From: Sipunculus nudus
Taxonomy: Eukaryota; Annelida; Sipuncula; Golfingiida; Sipunculidae
Length of the DNA stretch: 64,000 nt
Assembly: GCA_026874595.1 (NCBI GenBank)
Contig: CM049318.1
Location: 46,356,456-46,420,455 of the forward strand
Reading direction: 5' to 3'
Positions 48,119 through 59,299 of this stretch are shown piece by piece. Under the pieces are notes generated by a model, which ran no database searches, had not been told where the DNA came from, and saw only the letters and a program-made list of their open reading frames with translations. Position numbers and translations under genes: made by a program. Position 1 is the stretch's first letter. Each line of letters opens with the position of its first letter.

Positions 48119-49827
48119 ATGGCAGATTTCAAACCTGAGACATTTGTTGACGATCTGGACCCTCTCAACTTGAACATTTGTCAAAAGAACAGTTGTTGCG
48201 TTTGGGACAACACTTAAGTGTGAAAAAAAGCTTTAAGAAAGCCTGATATCATTGCTAAAATCATGCAAGATCTAGTTAGCAAAGGTTTAATTGAAGAGAG
48301 TGAAGTTAAAACATCCAAAAATGACAGCCTTGCTATGCAATTAGAATGAAAAAAGTTGGAAATGCAACATGAGCTAGCATTAAAAGAGAGAGAACAACAT
48401 GAAAGGTTAGAAAGAGAAAGACTAGAAAAAGAAAAAGAAATTGTGTTAAAACGACTGGATTTAGAAAGACTTAAAACTAAAACATAGTCTACGTGCCACC
48501 CAACTAACAGTTTTGATGTTGCTAAACACTTTAGACTTGTCTCATCTTTAAAAAAATGAGGTTGATAAATATTTCTTACACTTTGAGAAGGTAGCTGAAA
48601 ATTAAAAATGGCCTAAGGAAAATTGGACTATGCTGTTACAAAGTGTATTGACTGGCAAGGACAGAGAAATATATACAGAGCTTTCAGTAGCTGACTATGA
48701 CCTGGTAAAACGATTAATCCTAAAAGGTTATGAGTAAGTTCCAGAGGCTTACCGCCAGAAATTCAGAAATAGGGAAAAGCGCATAGAACAGACCTACGTC
48801 GAATTTGCTAGGACAAAAGGGCAGTTGTTTGATCGCTGGTGTAGTTCTAAGAATGTAGTGAAAGATTATGACAATTTGCGCCAGTTGATTTTGCTTGAAG
48901 AATTTAATCGCTGCATTAACGCAGATGTTAAAACTTTTCTTGATGAGAAAAATCCTGAAAAACTTAACATTGCTGCTCAATTAGCTGATGATTATTCATT
49001 AACACACAAAATGTCCTTTACTAGAAAATCAAACCAGTCATTCACAAACAAGAATGTAAATCCGTATGGTCAAAAGAAGTTTACAGCGCAGTCACCCAGT
49101 ACTAGTAGTCCTGATAGTTTAACAAAGTCCATTGCTACACCTCAGTCCACGCCCACCGTGTCAAAGTCCAAAAAAGACCAGTCATTTTCAAAAAAAATCT
49201 GTAATTACTGCAAAAAGGAAGGTCATCTAATAACTGACTGCTGCAAACTTGCGATTAAACCAAATAGCAAACCTTCTGGGTTTGTTTCAAAATCTATGCA
49301 TAGCATAGTACAAGAGCCAGGCTCTTTTCATGTAAATAAGGGGTACAACTCCTTTATTGACTCCAATAAAGAGTTTGATGCTACGAAGGCCCACGTGCCT
49401 TCTAAATCCAAAGAAGAATCCGTAGCTTGCGGGGTAAAAACCTCAGTTGATTTCTGCGAGGAATTAAATAAGGCTAGGTCCTTTCAAGACTTCTGCGAGG
49501 AGAATTCTCTAAATAAGGCTAAGTCCTTTTATGACTCTTGCGAGAGTATTTCAAATGAGGTCCTCTTATGACAAACAGAAGTTTGTTTCTGCTGTGGAAA
49601 ATTCCTCTATTGACTCCCATGAGGAGTGTGGTAATAAAAAGGATGTAGATTCCTTAAATGACTCTGAAACAGAGTTTATGATAGACACTGTCAATGTTAG
49701 TTCTTTGTTTGGTGAAGCTGAGGAAGTAGATTCCTCTCCTGACTCTGAAATAGAGTTATTTGAGCCATTAATACATGATGGTTTTGTATCACTTTCAAGT
49801 GATTTTTCAGACTCTACCCGTATTTGA
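48119..49827 (+). pseudogene. Gypsy gag with SCAN-like capsid domain and zinc knuckle (interrupted)
   Basis: The start is ATGGCAGATTTCAAACC. A charged coiled-coil-like stretch (RLERERLEKEKEIVLKRL, ~48403-48456) is followed by the SCAN-like capsid block: VPEAYRQKFRNREKR, IEQTYVEFARTKGQLFDRW and LRQLILLEEFNRCINADVKT (~48735-48930). Next is a CCHC knuckle, CNYCKKEGHLITDC (~49198-49239), and an acidic serine-rich tail to the stop near 49827. The intact frame covers 48825-49571; upstream parts carry stops and frameshifts. The vertebrate SCAN domain derives from the capsid of Gmr1-like elements, which fits this arrangement. Confidence 0.85.
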
Positions 49828-50175
49828 ATGTTGAGGGACACTGGTTCAGGCCAGACTCTCATGTTAGAAAACACTTTGCCATTTTCCAATAGGTCCTTTA
49901 CACATGCACTTGTTAATGATGTGTTTTCAGACAAGCACACTTCAGTTCCGCTTCACAGTATCCATTTAAAGTTAGATTTGATCTCTGGGAATATTACTCT
50001 GTGCATAAGAACTACTTTACCCTTTAAGGGAATTCAGTTGCTACTAGGCAAGGATGTTGCAGGTGACAAAGTACAGCCTGTACCAATAGTGACAGAAAAG
50101 CCGTCACTTGATCAGGACACTGATCCGGAAAGTCAGGAAATTCCTTTTTTTGTATCCTTCATGTGCTGTAACTAG
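49828..50175 (+). pseudogene. Aspartic protease region of the Gypsy element
   Basis: The frame reads LRDTGSGQTLMLENTLPF, with the catalytic DTGS motif at ~49837-49848, and ends with IQLLLGKDVAGDKVQPVP, a G-(K/N)-D(L/V)AG-type C-terminal block typical of Gmr1-like proteases. About 115 residues are open. It lies directly after the gag stop. Confidence 0.8.
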
Positions 50176-50332
50176 ATCTATGACCAAGAAATACACACAT
50201 GAGGATAATGGTCCAGATAATAACCCTCTGGGAGTCACTAGTGACTCGTCTAATGACTCGCCTGTACAGGATGCAGCATTCTCAAGGTCATAACTTATCG
50301 CGGAACAGCATAAGGACCCTGATATTTCATGT

Positions 50333-51643
50333 TTGTTTCCCAGGGTAGTTTCTAAAGATGAACTGTCACAGAACCCAGTTTGTTTCTATGTCAAAAATGG
50401 AGTGCTTATGCGTAAATGGCGACAACGTGATGTATGCGCTGATGATACTTGGGCCATCAAGCATCAAATAGTAATGCCCAAAAGCTTTCGCTGTGAAGTT
50501 CTAAGCATGGCACATGAGGCTCCTTTGTCTGGCCATTTAGGTATAAATAAAACTTATCAGAAAGTTAGTACACACTTCTATTGGCCTTGCCCAGGAAAGA
50601 TGTTGTACAATGATGTAAATCTTGCCAGATGGTAGGCAAACCCAATCAGAATCCTCCTAAGGCCCCACTTAGGTCTATTCCTTCTTTCGAGGAACCATTC
50701 CATAGAATTATTGTTGATGGTGTTGTACCACTGCCCAAAACAAAATCTGGACATTAATATTTGCTGACAATTATGTGCGCATCTACCAGGTTCCCTGAGG
50801 CAATACCATTGCGCAAAATAAATGTTAAAAGTGTTGTCAAAGCTCTGACCACGTTTTTTACAACTTTTTTATTTCCAAAATCCGTCCAGTCTGACCAAGG
50901 GTCTAGTTTTATGTCTGGCTTATTCCAACAAGTTATGCTTGAGCTAGGTATAAAACAGTACAGCTCTTCGCCATACCATCCTGAAAGTCAGGGCGCCCTC
51001 GAGCGTTTTCACTAGACATTAAAAAACATGATCAGGACTGATTGCTATGACACACAGAAAGACTTGGATGAAGGAATCCACCTATTGCTGTTTGCTGTCA
51101 GAGAATCCTTTCATGAGTCCTTGGGTTTCAGTCCCGTTGAACAAGTTTTTGGACACTCCGTTCGAGGTCCATTGAAACTGCTTAAAGAAAAACTCTTGTG
51201 TGAAAATCCTGATTCTCTTAGTTTACTGCAGTATGTCTCAGACATTCGCTAAACTACACAATGCTTGTGAGATTGCCAAGTCAAATCTAAAATCTGCACA
51301 AAGTAAAATGAAAACAGTGTATGACAACCACAGTGTATGTAGGACGTTTGAGCCTGGCGAAAAGGTCCTTGCCTTACTTCCTATCCCAGGCAGACCTCTG
51401 CAAGCTAGGTATTTTTGTCCTTACATTATTGACAAGAAAGTCAGTGATTTAAATTACATACTGTTGACACCAGATAGATGTAAGAAGAAACAACTGTGCC
51501 ATGTTAACATGTTGAAACCATATTATGACAGAAATAGCACATCAGATGTTGTACAAAATGTTACTGCTCTTAATTGTGTAAAAACTGACCCTGACCAAGT
51601 TAAAGTAGATACTGATTGTAAGTGTGATGTAGACATTCAGTGA
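50333..51643 (+). pseudogene. Integrase of the Gypsy element, located upstream of RT
   Basis: The N-terminal zinc-binding part shows HEAPLSGHLGINKTYQKVST and HFYWPCPG (50514-50593). The catalytic core shows IIVDGVVPLPKTKSGH (first Asp, ~50709), VQSDQGSSFMSG (second Asp, ~50888) and HPESQGALERFH (Glu, ~50980-51012), which is the DD(35)E pattern. The C-terminal part contains FEPGEKVLALLPIPGRPLQA and QLCHVNMLKPYYDR, a GPY/F-like module. Stops at about 50633, 50757 and 51013 break it. Its position before RT is the distinctive feature. Confidence 0.88.
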
Positions 51644-51662
51644 ACCATTAAAAAACTCAGAC

Positions 51663-52480
51663 GTGCTTAACAACCTGGATGCCAAAATGTCACACCTTAC
51701 CGCACAACAACAACAAGACCTCAAGAACCTGCTGCGGAACTATGAACATTTGTTAAGTGACATTCCAACGCGAACTAACATGTTGTGCCATGACGTTGAT
51801 GTTGGCGAGCCAAGCGCAGTCAAGCAACATCCGTATAGACTAAATCCAGAAAAGCAAAAGTATCTATAGGATGAGGTTCAATATTTGCTGGACAATGATT
51901 TTAATGAACCTATTAACTGGAGTTCACGATGTATTCTTGTGCCAAAACCTGATGGCAGTTACCGTATGTGCACAGATTATTGACAACTGAACTCTGTCAC
52001 CAAGACTGACAGGTTCCCGATCCCGAGGATTTATCATTTTATTGAAAGAGTCGGTAGCTCCAGATATATCTCAAAGTTTGACTTGCTAAAAGGATTCTGG
52101 CAAGTTCCGCTGACAGAACGAGCGAAAGAAGTGTCCGCATTTGTGACGCCGCAAGAATCAGTGAAGCACGTCTGTTCGTCAACTTAGTTAAATCTGAGTT
52201 TTGTCAGGCACAGGTGACATTTTTGGGTCAGGTAAAACCAGTTGATGCTAAAATAAGTGCTATTTCTGCATTTCCTAGACCAGAAAACAAAAAAAAGGAA
52301 AATAATGCGTTTTCTTGGTATGGTTTGATACTATAGGAAGTTTTGTCCAATTTTTTCTGCTGTAGCTGAACCTTTGACTAATTTGTTAAAGAAGAAACAA
52401 AAGTTTGTATGGAATGTTCAGTGTGAAAATGCATTTCAGAATTTGAAGCAATTCTGCGAAGTTCATCAGTTTTAGCAGCT
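51663..52480 (+). pseudogene. Reverse transcriptase of the Gypsy element with the active-site region deleted
   Basis: Readable blocks are HPYRLNPEKQKYL (51828-51866), SSRCILVPKPDGSYRMCTDY (~51922-51981), KFDLLKGFWQVPLTERAKEV (motif A with its Asp, ~52074-52133) and then FVTPQE. After about 52158 the sequence jumps to a thumb/connection region (VNLVKSEFCQAQVTFLGQ, and FLGMVxYYRKFCPxFSAVAE at ~52309). The segment carrying the YxDD catalytic motif is absent. Stops and small frameshifts add to the damage, so no functional RT can be made from this copy. Confidence 0.85.
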
Positions 52481-52600
52481 CAAGACTTTTCTGTACCTTT
52501 TAAGTTAGCTGTAGATGCTAGTAATACTGCTGCTGGTGCTGTGTTGTTACAAGAAGGCAATGATGGCATAAAATGGTTTTTCCGAGAAATCTTTCTGTTT
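52481..52600 (+). pseudogene. RNase H remnant of the Gypsy element
   Basis: The frame reads FKLAVDASNTAAGAVLLQEG near 52500-52558, the first conserved block of retrotransposon RNase H with its catalytic Asp. It ends about 60 bp before the 3' LTR, so most of the domain is missing. Confidence 0.75.
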
Positions 52601-52603
52601 TCT

Positions 52604-52617
52604 TACAGGAGGGGGAG
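52604..52617 (+). other. Polypurine tract
   Basis: CAGGAGGGGGAG runs directly up to the 3' LTR, the expected plus-strand primer position. Confidence 0.8.
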
Positions 52618-53403
52618 TGTTACAGGTGCCCTTTTTATTGTGTGACACAGGCGTAACTCATGTTGTAGCGCTCTTGTCTGGCCTTTTGTTACATTCTCTG
52701 TTTAATCCGTGCTGGTTGAACTCTCGTTGTCATGTTAGCTTGGAGCTTTCTCGCCTGGTCGAGGTCACGTGAACCATGGTGTGTGGAGAAACACGCAGCG
52801 ATGTTCTTCTAGATGATTCCTGTAACGCGTGTTTACTGTGTTGTGTAAGATCTTTTAGACTGTTCGAGAAGTGGAAAATTCTCGGCTTGGGGTGAAGAGT
52901 ATATAAAGGGGCTGTGTTTTAGAGCAAAGAGAGAGAGCAACAGAGAATTTTCCAGCGGACGCAGAAGAGTACTCAGTTTCTGGGACCTTATCCGACGAGT
53001 GCGGCAATTATAGATTTTCTTTCGGACTTCAGTTTAATTTTTGGATTGTTACAAGAGCTTTACATGGGACTGTCATTCTCCGAGAGTATACATTTAAAAA
53101 ACTTATCGTTGTGACGGTGGTGGTATCCAGATACTGTGCACTTTGTGAATTTTACTGTGTGATTGTATTGATATGTTGTTATACCGCTGTTTTACTGTAT
53201 AATTGTATTGATTTAGGGTATTGTAATGTTAGGGTTGTTTTAAGAATAAATTATTTTTATTTGTTAACAAAAAACCACTGACTTCTATATTCATTCCCCT
53301 AAACATTTAACGCTGCCTAGTGTTACAGAATCTGATTTTTTTTATCTCCTTTACAAAATTGGTGTTTATCACGCACACGTGATCTGTTGATATTAGGTTC
53401 CGT

Positions 53404-53407
<4 letters not shown>
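52618..53407 (+). repeat. 3' LTR of the Gmr1-like Gypsy element
   Basis: 790 bp, TGTTACAGGTGCC to GGTTCCGTAACA, the same layout as the 5' LTR with scattered differences. An (AT)n of about 40 bp follows. Confidence 0.92.
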
Positions 53408-53451
<44 letters not shown>

Positions 53452-53679
53452 CTCCTGGAGTGGTTTTTCTGCCTGACTGACGTCACAACTGACAGGCGTT
53501 TTCCGTAAGCCCTACCATAGTGTCCTACGTGTCACATTTTTAGTGCTCTTTCACCTGTCTTGATTTTCTATGTCACCAAATAATCTAAATAATCTTTGGC
53601 ACATATAAAACAGTTGCCTTGATTTGTGCCCATATATCAAATAATTGATATTAAATAGCAATAATGTCTTTCTCTACAG

Positions 53680-53857
53680 AAACCTGTCTCCAAAATGACG
53701 GCTACGACTGGAGGTCTCGGGAGCCCCGTTGCCTTGACAATTCTGTCGACGAGTATATTCGCAGCTCTCCTCACAGGTATTCTCGTCGGATACTCTTGTC
53801 GATACATCAATCTTTTTTGTTGCAAATGGATAAACAAAAAGGCCCAGAAACAGAGAG
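53680..53857 (+). CDS. First coding exon of the plus-strand gene: N-terminal transmembrane segment
   Basis: A 178-nt exon with acceptor tctttctctacag and donor GAG|GTGAGT (53858). The ATG at 53695 starts 54 codons plus one base. The N-terminus MTATTGGLGSPVALTILSTS leads into IFAALLTGILVGYSCRY and a Cys/Lys-rich juxtamembrane stretch (FCCKWINKKAQKQR). This predicts a single-span, N-out membrane protein. About 17 of 24 residues around the span match exon 15611-15771 on the opposite strand, and the exon ends in the same phase (1). The ATG is chosen because it follows the acceptor closely and gives the same layout as the paralogue. Confidence 0.75.
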
Positions 53858-53941
53858 GTGAGTGTTATCTGCCTGAACATTTCCCATTTACAGCAATTGT
53901 TTAGCAATCCTTCATTCCTTTATATCAATGTTAGGGTAGAT

Positions 53942-53945
<4 letters not shown>

Positions 53946-53997
<52 letters not shown>
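53946..53997. repeat. (AT)n microsatellite in intron
   Basis: About 50 bp of AT dinucleotide between the two coding exons of the plus-strand gene. Confidence 0.95.
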
Positions 53998-53999
<2 letters not shown>

Positions 54000-54128
54000 T
54001 GATCTAGTATTATATAGCCCCTAAATTTTAAAAATAAAACCAAGCTCTCTCTCTTTCTCGGTGTGTTTCCAATTTTTACAAACCAGTTTGTATTTCAGTC
54101 TAATCCGTGTTATATTTTACTTTTTTAG

Positions 54129-54167
54129 ATGAAGAAAAGGGCAAGTCACTTCAGCTTCTGGAAACAG
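54129..54167 (+). CDS. Second coding exon of the plus-strand gene (short acidic linker)
   Basis: A 39-nt exon with acceptor tatattttacttttttag and donor ACAG|GTACGT. It completes a GAT codon (Asp) from the previous exon, then encodes EEKGKSLQLLET, and ends with one base. Both flanking introns are thus phase 1, as for exon 11017-11091 of the minus-strand paralogue, which also starts with Asp. The next exon was not found up to 64000; large repeat arrays fill the following 9 kb, so it may lie beyond the window. Confidence 0.65.
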
Positions 54168-54700
54168 GTACGTAACACATTACATCTCGCTAAGTTCCCA
54201 GTTTGTCTGGCGCCTTTTCCCGTTATTGGACAGGCTAGTTCCCTAGCTATTTACATGTCTTAATAAAAATACCGGCGTCAATGGAAATATGTTATCCCTA
54301 AGGCTCTATAAAATAGGATTACACGTTCACTGTCGAGAAATATCGGCGTTATGCAAATTCAACGAATATATATGTATACTGTCAGTAAAGTACAATTTTA
54401 TCATTAACAAGGAAATAAATTGTATTAAAGTTGCGTATTACGAACTTTAAAGCAACGACTCCTTTCACACGGCTGTGGTTGCGGTGTGTGGTTGCAGCGA
54501 GGATGATTGCTTTTATGCAGTCGCGATTTTGGATAAGATGTATGTATTTGTAATATGAATAGCAAATATTTATGTTATATATTTGTATAAGTACTTACTT
54601 ATACTTGCATTCATTATTCCTGTATGAAGAAATAATGGTAGCAAAAAAAAAATCAGATATCAGCAACTTGAATAGAAACAAATACTTTGGACATTTACTA

Positions 54701-55436
54701 ATTGCTACACCATAGAAGGTGAAATTATTTTATGTTCAACATGCTGAAGGTTCAAGTGTTTGAACACCAGTTGACACCATATAGGTAAAGGGCCAGATGA
54801 CCACTGACCAAAACACCTTTTTCACTTGGTATGCCCATACTAATGGTGTTGATGTAATAAATAAGGAAGCGGGTGAGCCCAAGGAAAAAATTAATTATCT
54901 TGGCTTGGATTCGCCTTTAGACTTGAAAAGGAACTCAAGTATAATGTGGGTATTATCGTAGAGCTTGCAAACAAAAAAAAACAAATGTTGATGTAACAAC
55001 TAATGAGAGGAGATAAAAAGCTTCCTTTTTCCGATTATAATGTGTTCTATGATTGTAATTTCATTTGATTATCCTATTTATCCACTAATTGTATAACCTG
55101 TTTAACCATATCAGTAATTCTCGGAAATCCACGTGTGTGGCAGACCTGGGAAAAAATGTGCTTAACGAGCAATGGCCAATAGTTGCTTTATTATAACGCG
55201 GGCCATTTGTTATCACAGTCTTACAATGTAACGACAGTTATAACTGGTATAAATGGGTGAATGAGATAAGCTGTTTGGCAACCCCAATATCGCACAGCGC
55301 TTCTTTGTTTATATATGCAACCGTTGTTTATCTGGCGTTGTAGCTTTCGCACATGTTGTCAAATAAATGCTCAAAAATACGTCATTATATATATTTAGCA
55401 ATTAATTATGGGTTTTGCTCATTTCTCGATAAATAG
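54701..55436. repeat. 736-bp direct repeat, left copy
   Basis: It matches 59300-60039 with roughly 90 percent or better identity by eye, from ATTGCT to ATAAATAG. Shared words include GTTCAAGTGTTTGAACACCA and GGAAATCCACGTGTGTGGCA. It flanks the large 32-bp minisatellite on the left. No coding function is recognised. Confidence 0.88.
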
Positions 55437-55724
55437 TATGTGGTAGTTATTTTTGGACATACATGATGGTTTGTGTACACCTCAGGTGGATTTGACAATG
55501 AAGAAAATGTTACTTTTTTTTATCATGAATTATATTGTCAATAACATAAATTTTGTCACAAGGGGGCTATTTTCTGAAAAAAATGAACATTTTATGATTT
55601 GTATATAATACGTAGTTCTTAAGGTCACCCACAGTGATGACAGTAAGTGAACTTTGTCCCCCAGATTTAAATCAATATATGTAAACTATGTCCAGCATAG
55701 TAAACTTGATATGTAAACGATTTC

Positions 55725-58700
55725 AATGTTATGCCAATATGTGACCAAGGCCAGAAGGGTGATGTCAATATGTGACAAAGGTCAGACAGGATAATGTCAA
55801 TATGTAACAAAATGCCCGACAGGATGGTGTCAATATGTGACCAAGGTCAGCAGGATGATGTCAATATGTAAACAACGTCAGACTGGATGATGTCAATATG
55901 TGACCATTTTCAGACAGGATTATGTCAATATGTGACCAAGGTCAGACAGGATTATGTCAATATGTGACTAATCAGACAGGATGATGTCAATATGTGACCA
56001 AGGTCAGACAGGATTAGGTCAATATGTGACCAATCAGACAGGATGATGTCAATATGTGAACAAGGTCAGACAGGATTATGTCAATATGTGACCATTGTCA
56101 GACAGGGTGATGTCAATATGTGTCAAGGTCAGACAGGGTAATGGCAATATGTGACCAAGGTAGACAGGGTGATGTCAATATGTGAGAAAGGCCAGACAGG
56201 GCGATGTAAATATGTGATTAAGTCAGACAGAGTGATGTCAATTTGGAACCAAGGTCAGACAGGATGATGTCAATATGTGACCAAGGTCAGACAGGATTAT
56301 GTCAATATATGACCAGGGTCAGACAGGATGATGTCAATATGTGAAAATGATCAGACAGGGTGATGTCAGTATATGGCCAAGGTAGTCAGGGTGATGTCAA
56401 TATGTGTACAAGGTCAGCAGGGTGATGCCAACATGTGACCAAGGTCAGACAGGATTATGTCAATATGTGACCAAGGTCAGACAGAATGATGTCAGTATAT
56501 CACAAATGTCAGACCGGGTAATGTCAATATAAGATCAAGGTCATACAGAATGTTTTCAATATGTTACCAAAGTAGACTAGGGGATGTCAATATATGATCA
56601 AGGGCAGCAAGGATAATGTCCATATATGACCAAGGTCAGGCAGGATCATGTCAACATGTGTACAAGGTCAGACAGGATCATGTCAATATATCATCATAGT
56701 CAGAGAGTGTGATGTCAATATGTGACCAAGGTAAATAATATGTCAATATATGACCAAAGTACACAGGATGATGTCAATATGTGACCAATGTCAGACAGGT
56801 TGTTGTCAATATGAGATCAAGGTCAGACAGGGTGATGTCAACATGTGACCAAGGTCAGACAGGGTGATGTCAATATATAAACAAGGGCAGCCAGGAAGAT
56901 GTCAATATGTGACCAAGGTCAGGCAGGATGATGTCAAAATGTGACCAAGGTCAGGGAGGGTGATGTCTATATGTGACCAAGGTAGACAGGGTGATGTCAA
57001 TAGGTGACCAAGGTCAGCAGGGTGATGCCAACATGTGACCAATGTCAGACGGGATTATGTCAATATGTCAGCAAGGTCAGACAGGGTGATGTCAATATGT
57101 GACCAAGATAGACAGGATGATGTCAATGTGTCATCTAGGTCAGACAGGATGATGTCAATATTAGATCAAGGTCATACAGGATGTTGTCAATATGTGACCA
57201 AAGTAGACAAGTGGATGGCAATATATGACCATGGGCAGCCTGGATGATGTCCATATATTACCAAGGTCAGGCAGGATGATGTCAATATGTGAACAAGGTC
57301 AGACAGGATGATGATAATATATGACCAAAGTCATACAGTGTGATGTCAATATATGACCAAAGTAGACAGGATGATGTCAATATGTGACCAAATTCAGATA
57401 GGATGTTGTCAATATGTGATCATGGACACACAGGATGTGGTCAATACGTGACCAAGGTCAGAAATGGTGATGTCAGTATGTGCCAAGGTCAGACTGGGTG
57501 ATGTCAATAGGGGACCAAGATCAGACAGGATGATGTCAATATGTGACCAAGGTCAGAAGAGTGATGTCAATATGTGACCCAGGTCAGACAGTATGATGTC
57601 AATATGTCACCAATGCCAGACAGGATGATATAAAGATGAGATCAAGGTCATACAGGATGTTGGCAATATGTGACCAAAGTAGACAGGAGGATGCCAATAT
57701 TTGATATAGGGCAGCCATGACGATGTCCATATATGACCAAGGTTAGGCAGAATGCAGTTAATATATGTACCCAGATTATACAGGATGTTGTCAATTTGTG
57801 ACCAAAATTGACAGGGTCATGTCAATATATGACCAGGGGCAGCCAGGAAGATGTCCATATTTGACCAAGGTCAGACAGGATGGTGTCAATATGTGACCAA
57901 GCTCAGACAGGATGATGTCAATATATGACCAAAGTCAGGCAAGGTAATGTCAATATGTGACCAAGGAAGACAAGATGTCAATATATGACCAAAGTCAGAC
58001 AAGGTGAGGTGAATATGTGACCAAAGTAGATAAGAAGTCAATATAAGATCAGAGTCATACAGTATGTTGTCAATAATTGATCAAGGTCAGACAGGATGCA
58101 GTTAATATATGAACAAGGTCTGACAGGATGATGTCAATATGTGACCAAGGTCAGAAGAGTGATGTCAATATGTGACCAAGGTTATACAGGATGTTGTCAA
58201 TATGTGACCAATGTCAGACAATGTGATGTCAATATGTGACTAAGGTCAGACAGGCTGATGTCAATATGTGACCAAGGTCAGACAGGGTGATGTTAATATG
58301 TGACCAAGGTTAGACAGCGTGTTGTCAATATGTGACCAAGGTAGACTGAATGATGTCAATATAAGACCAAGGTCAGCAAGGGTGATTTCAATATGTGATC
58401 AAAGTAGACTGGATGATGTCAATATATGACCAAGGGCAGCCAGGATTATGTGAATATGTGACCAAGGTCAGCGAGGGTGATGTCAATATGTGACTAAGGT
58501 CAGACAGGCTGATGTCAATATGTGACCAAGGTCAGACAGGGTGATGTTAATATGTGACCAAGGTTAGACAGCGTGTTGTCAATATGTGACCAAGGTAGAC
58601 TGAATGATGTCAATATAAGACCAAGGTCAGCAAGGGTGATTTCAATATGTGATCAAAGTAGACTGGATGATGTCAATATATGACCAAGGGCAGCCAGGAT

Positions 58701-58920
58701 TATGTGAATATGTGACCAAGGTCAGCGAGGGTGATGTCAATATGTGACCAAAGTAGACAGGGTGATGTCAATATGTGACCAAGGTCAGCTGGATGATGCC
58801 AACATGTGACCAAAGTAGACAGGGTGATGTCAGTGTGTGACCAAGGTCAGCCAGGGTGATGTCAATATGTGACCAAAGTAGACAGGGTGATGTCAATATG
58901 TGACCAAGGTCAGAAAGGAT
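55725..58920. repeat. 31-32-bp minisatellite, about 100 copies
   Basis: The unit contains GATGTCAATATGTGACCAAG and GTCAGACAGG, with many single-base and indel variants. A block of about 254 bp (several units) is duplicated nearly perfectly at 58238-58491 and 58492-58740, showing recent multi-unit expansion. Confidence 0.95.
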
Positions 58921-59185
58921 GTGAACCATTTCACGTAGCGGGATGTCAATATGTGAACCATGTCACGTAGAGGGATGTCTGTATAGGAACCATGTCACGT
59001 AATGTTAATAATAATATGTGAACCATTTCACGTAGAGAGATGTCAATATGTGAACCATGTCATGTAGAGAGATGTCAATATTTGAACCATTCCACGTAGA
59101 GGGATGTCAATATGTGAACCATTTCACGTAGAGGGATGTCAATATGTGAACCATTTCACGTAGTGAGATGTCAGTATGTGGTATA
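58921..59185. repeat. Related 32-bp minisatellite variant with TTTCACGTAG
   Basis: About eight copies of a unit that keeps GGGATGTCAATATGTGAACC but replaces the AAGGTCAGACAGG half with ATTTCACGTAGAG. It follows the main array without a gap. Confidence 0.88.
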
Positions 59186-59299
59186 AGGCAGAGCGGTGCC
59201 TATTTTGCATAAGAAGGCCTACTGGCCGAGAAACCCCTCGGTTACTCATTGTCGGGAATGTCCGATAGATTTATCTAGAAGGCACTTAAATCAGCCGAA

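Larger units (their letters stand above)
47170..53407 (+). mobile_element. Gypsy/Ty3 LTR retrotransposon of Gmr1-like type (SCAN-like Gag, IN before RT), defective
   Basis: A 6.24-kb element with two LTRs (785 and 790 bp), TGTTGC...GTAACA termini and ATAT duplicated on both sides (47166-47169 and 53408-53411). The domain order is gag, protease, integrase, reverse transcriptase, RNase H remnant. Integrase upstream of RT is the order known from Gmr1-like Gypsy elements and differs from ordinary Gypsy. LTRs differ by a few percent, and many stops, frameshifts and an RT deletion show it is not active. It sits in an (AT)n tract. Confidence 0.92.
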
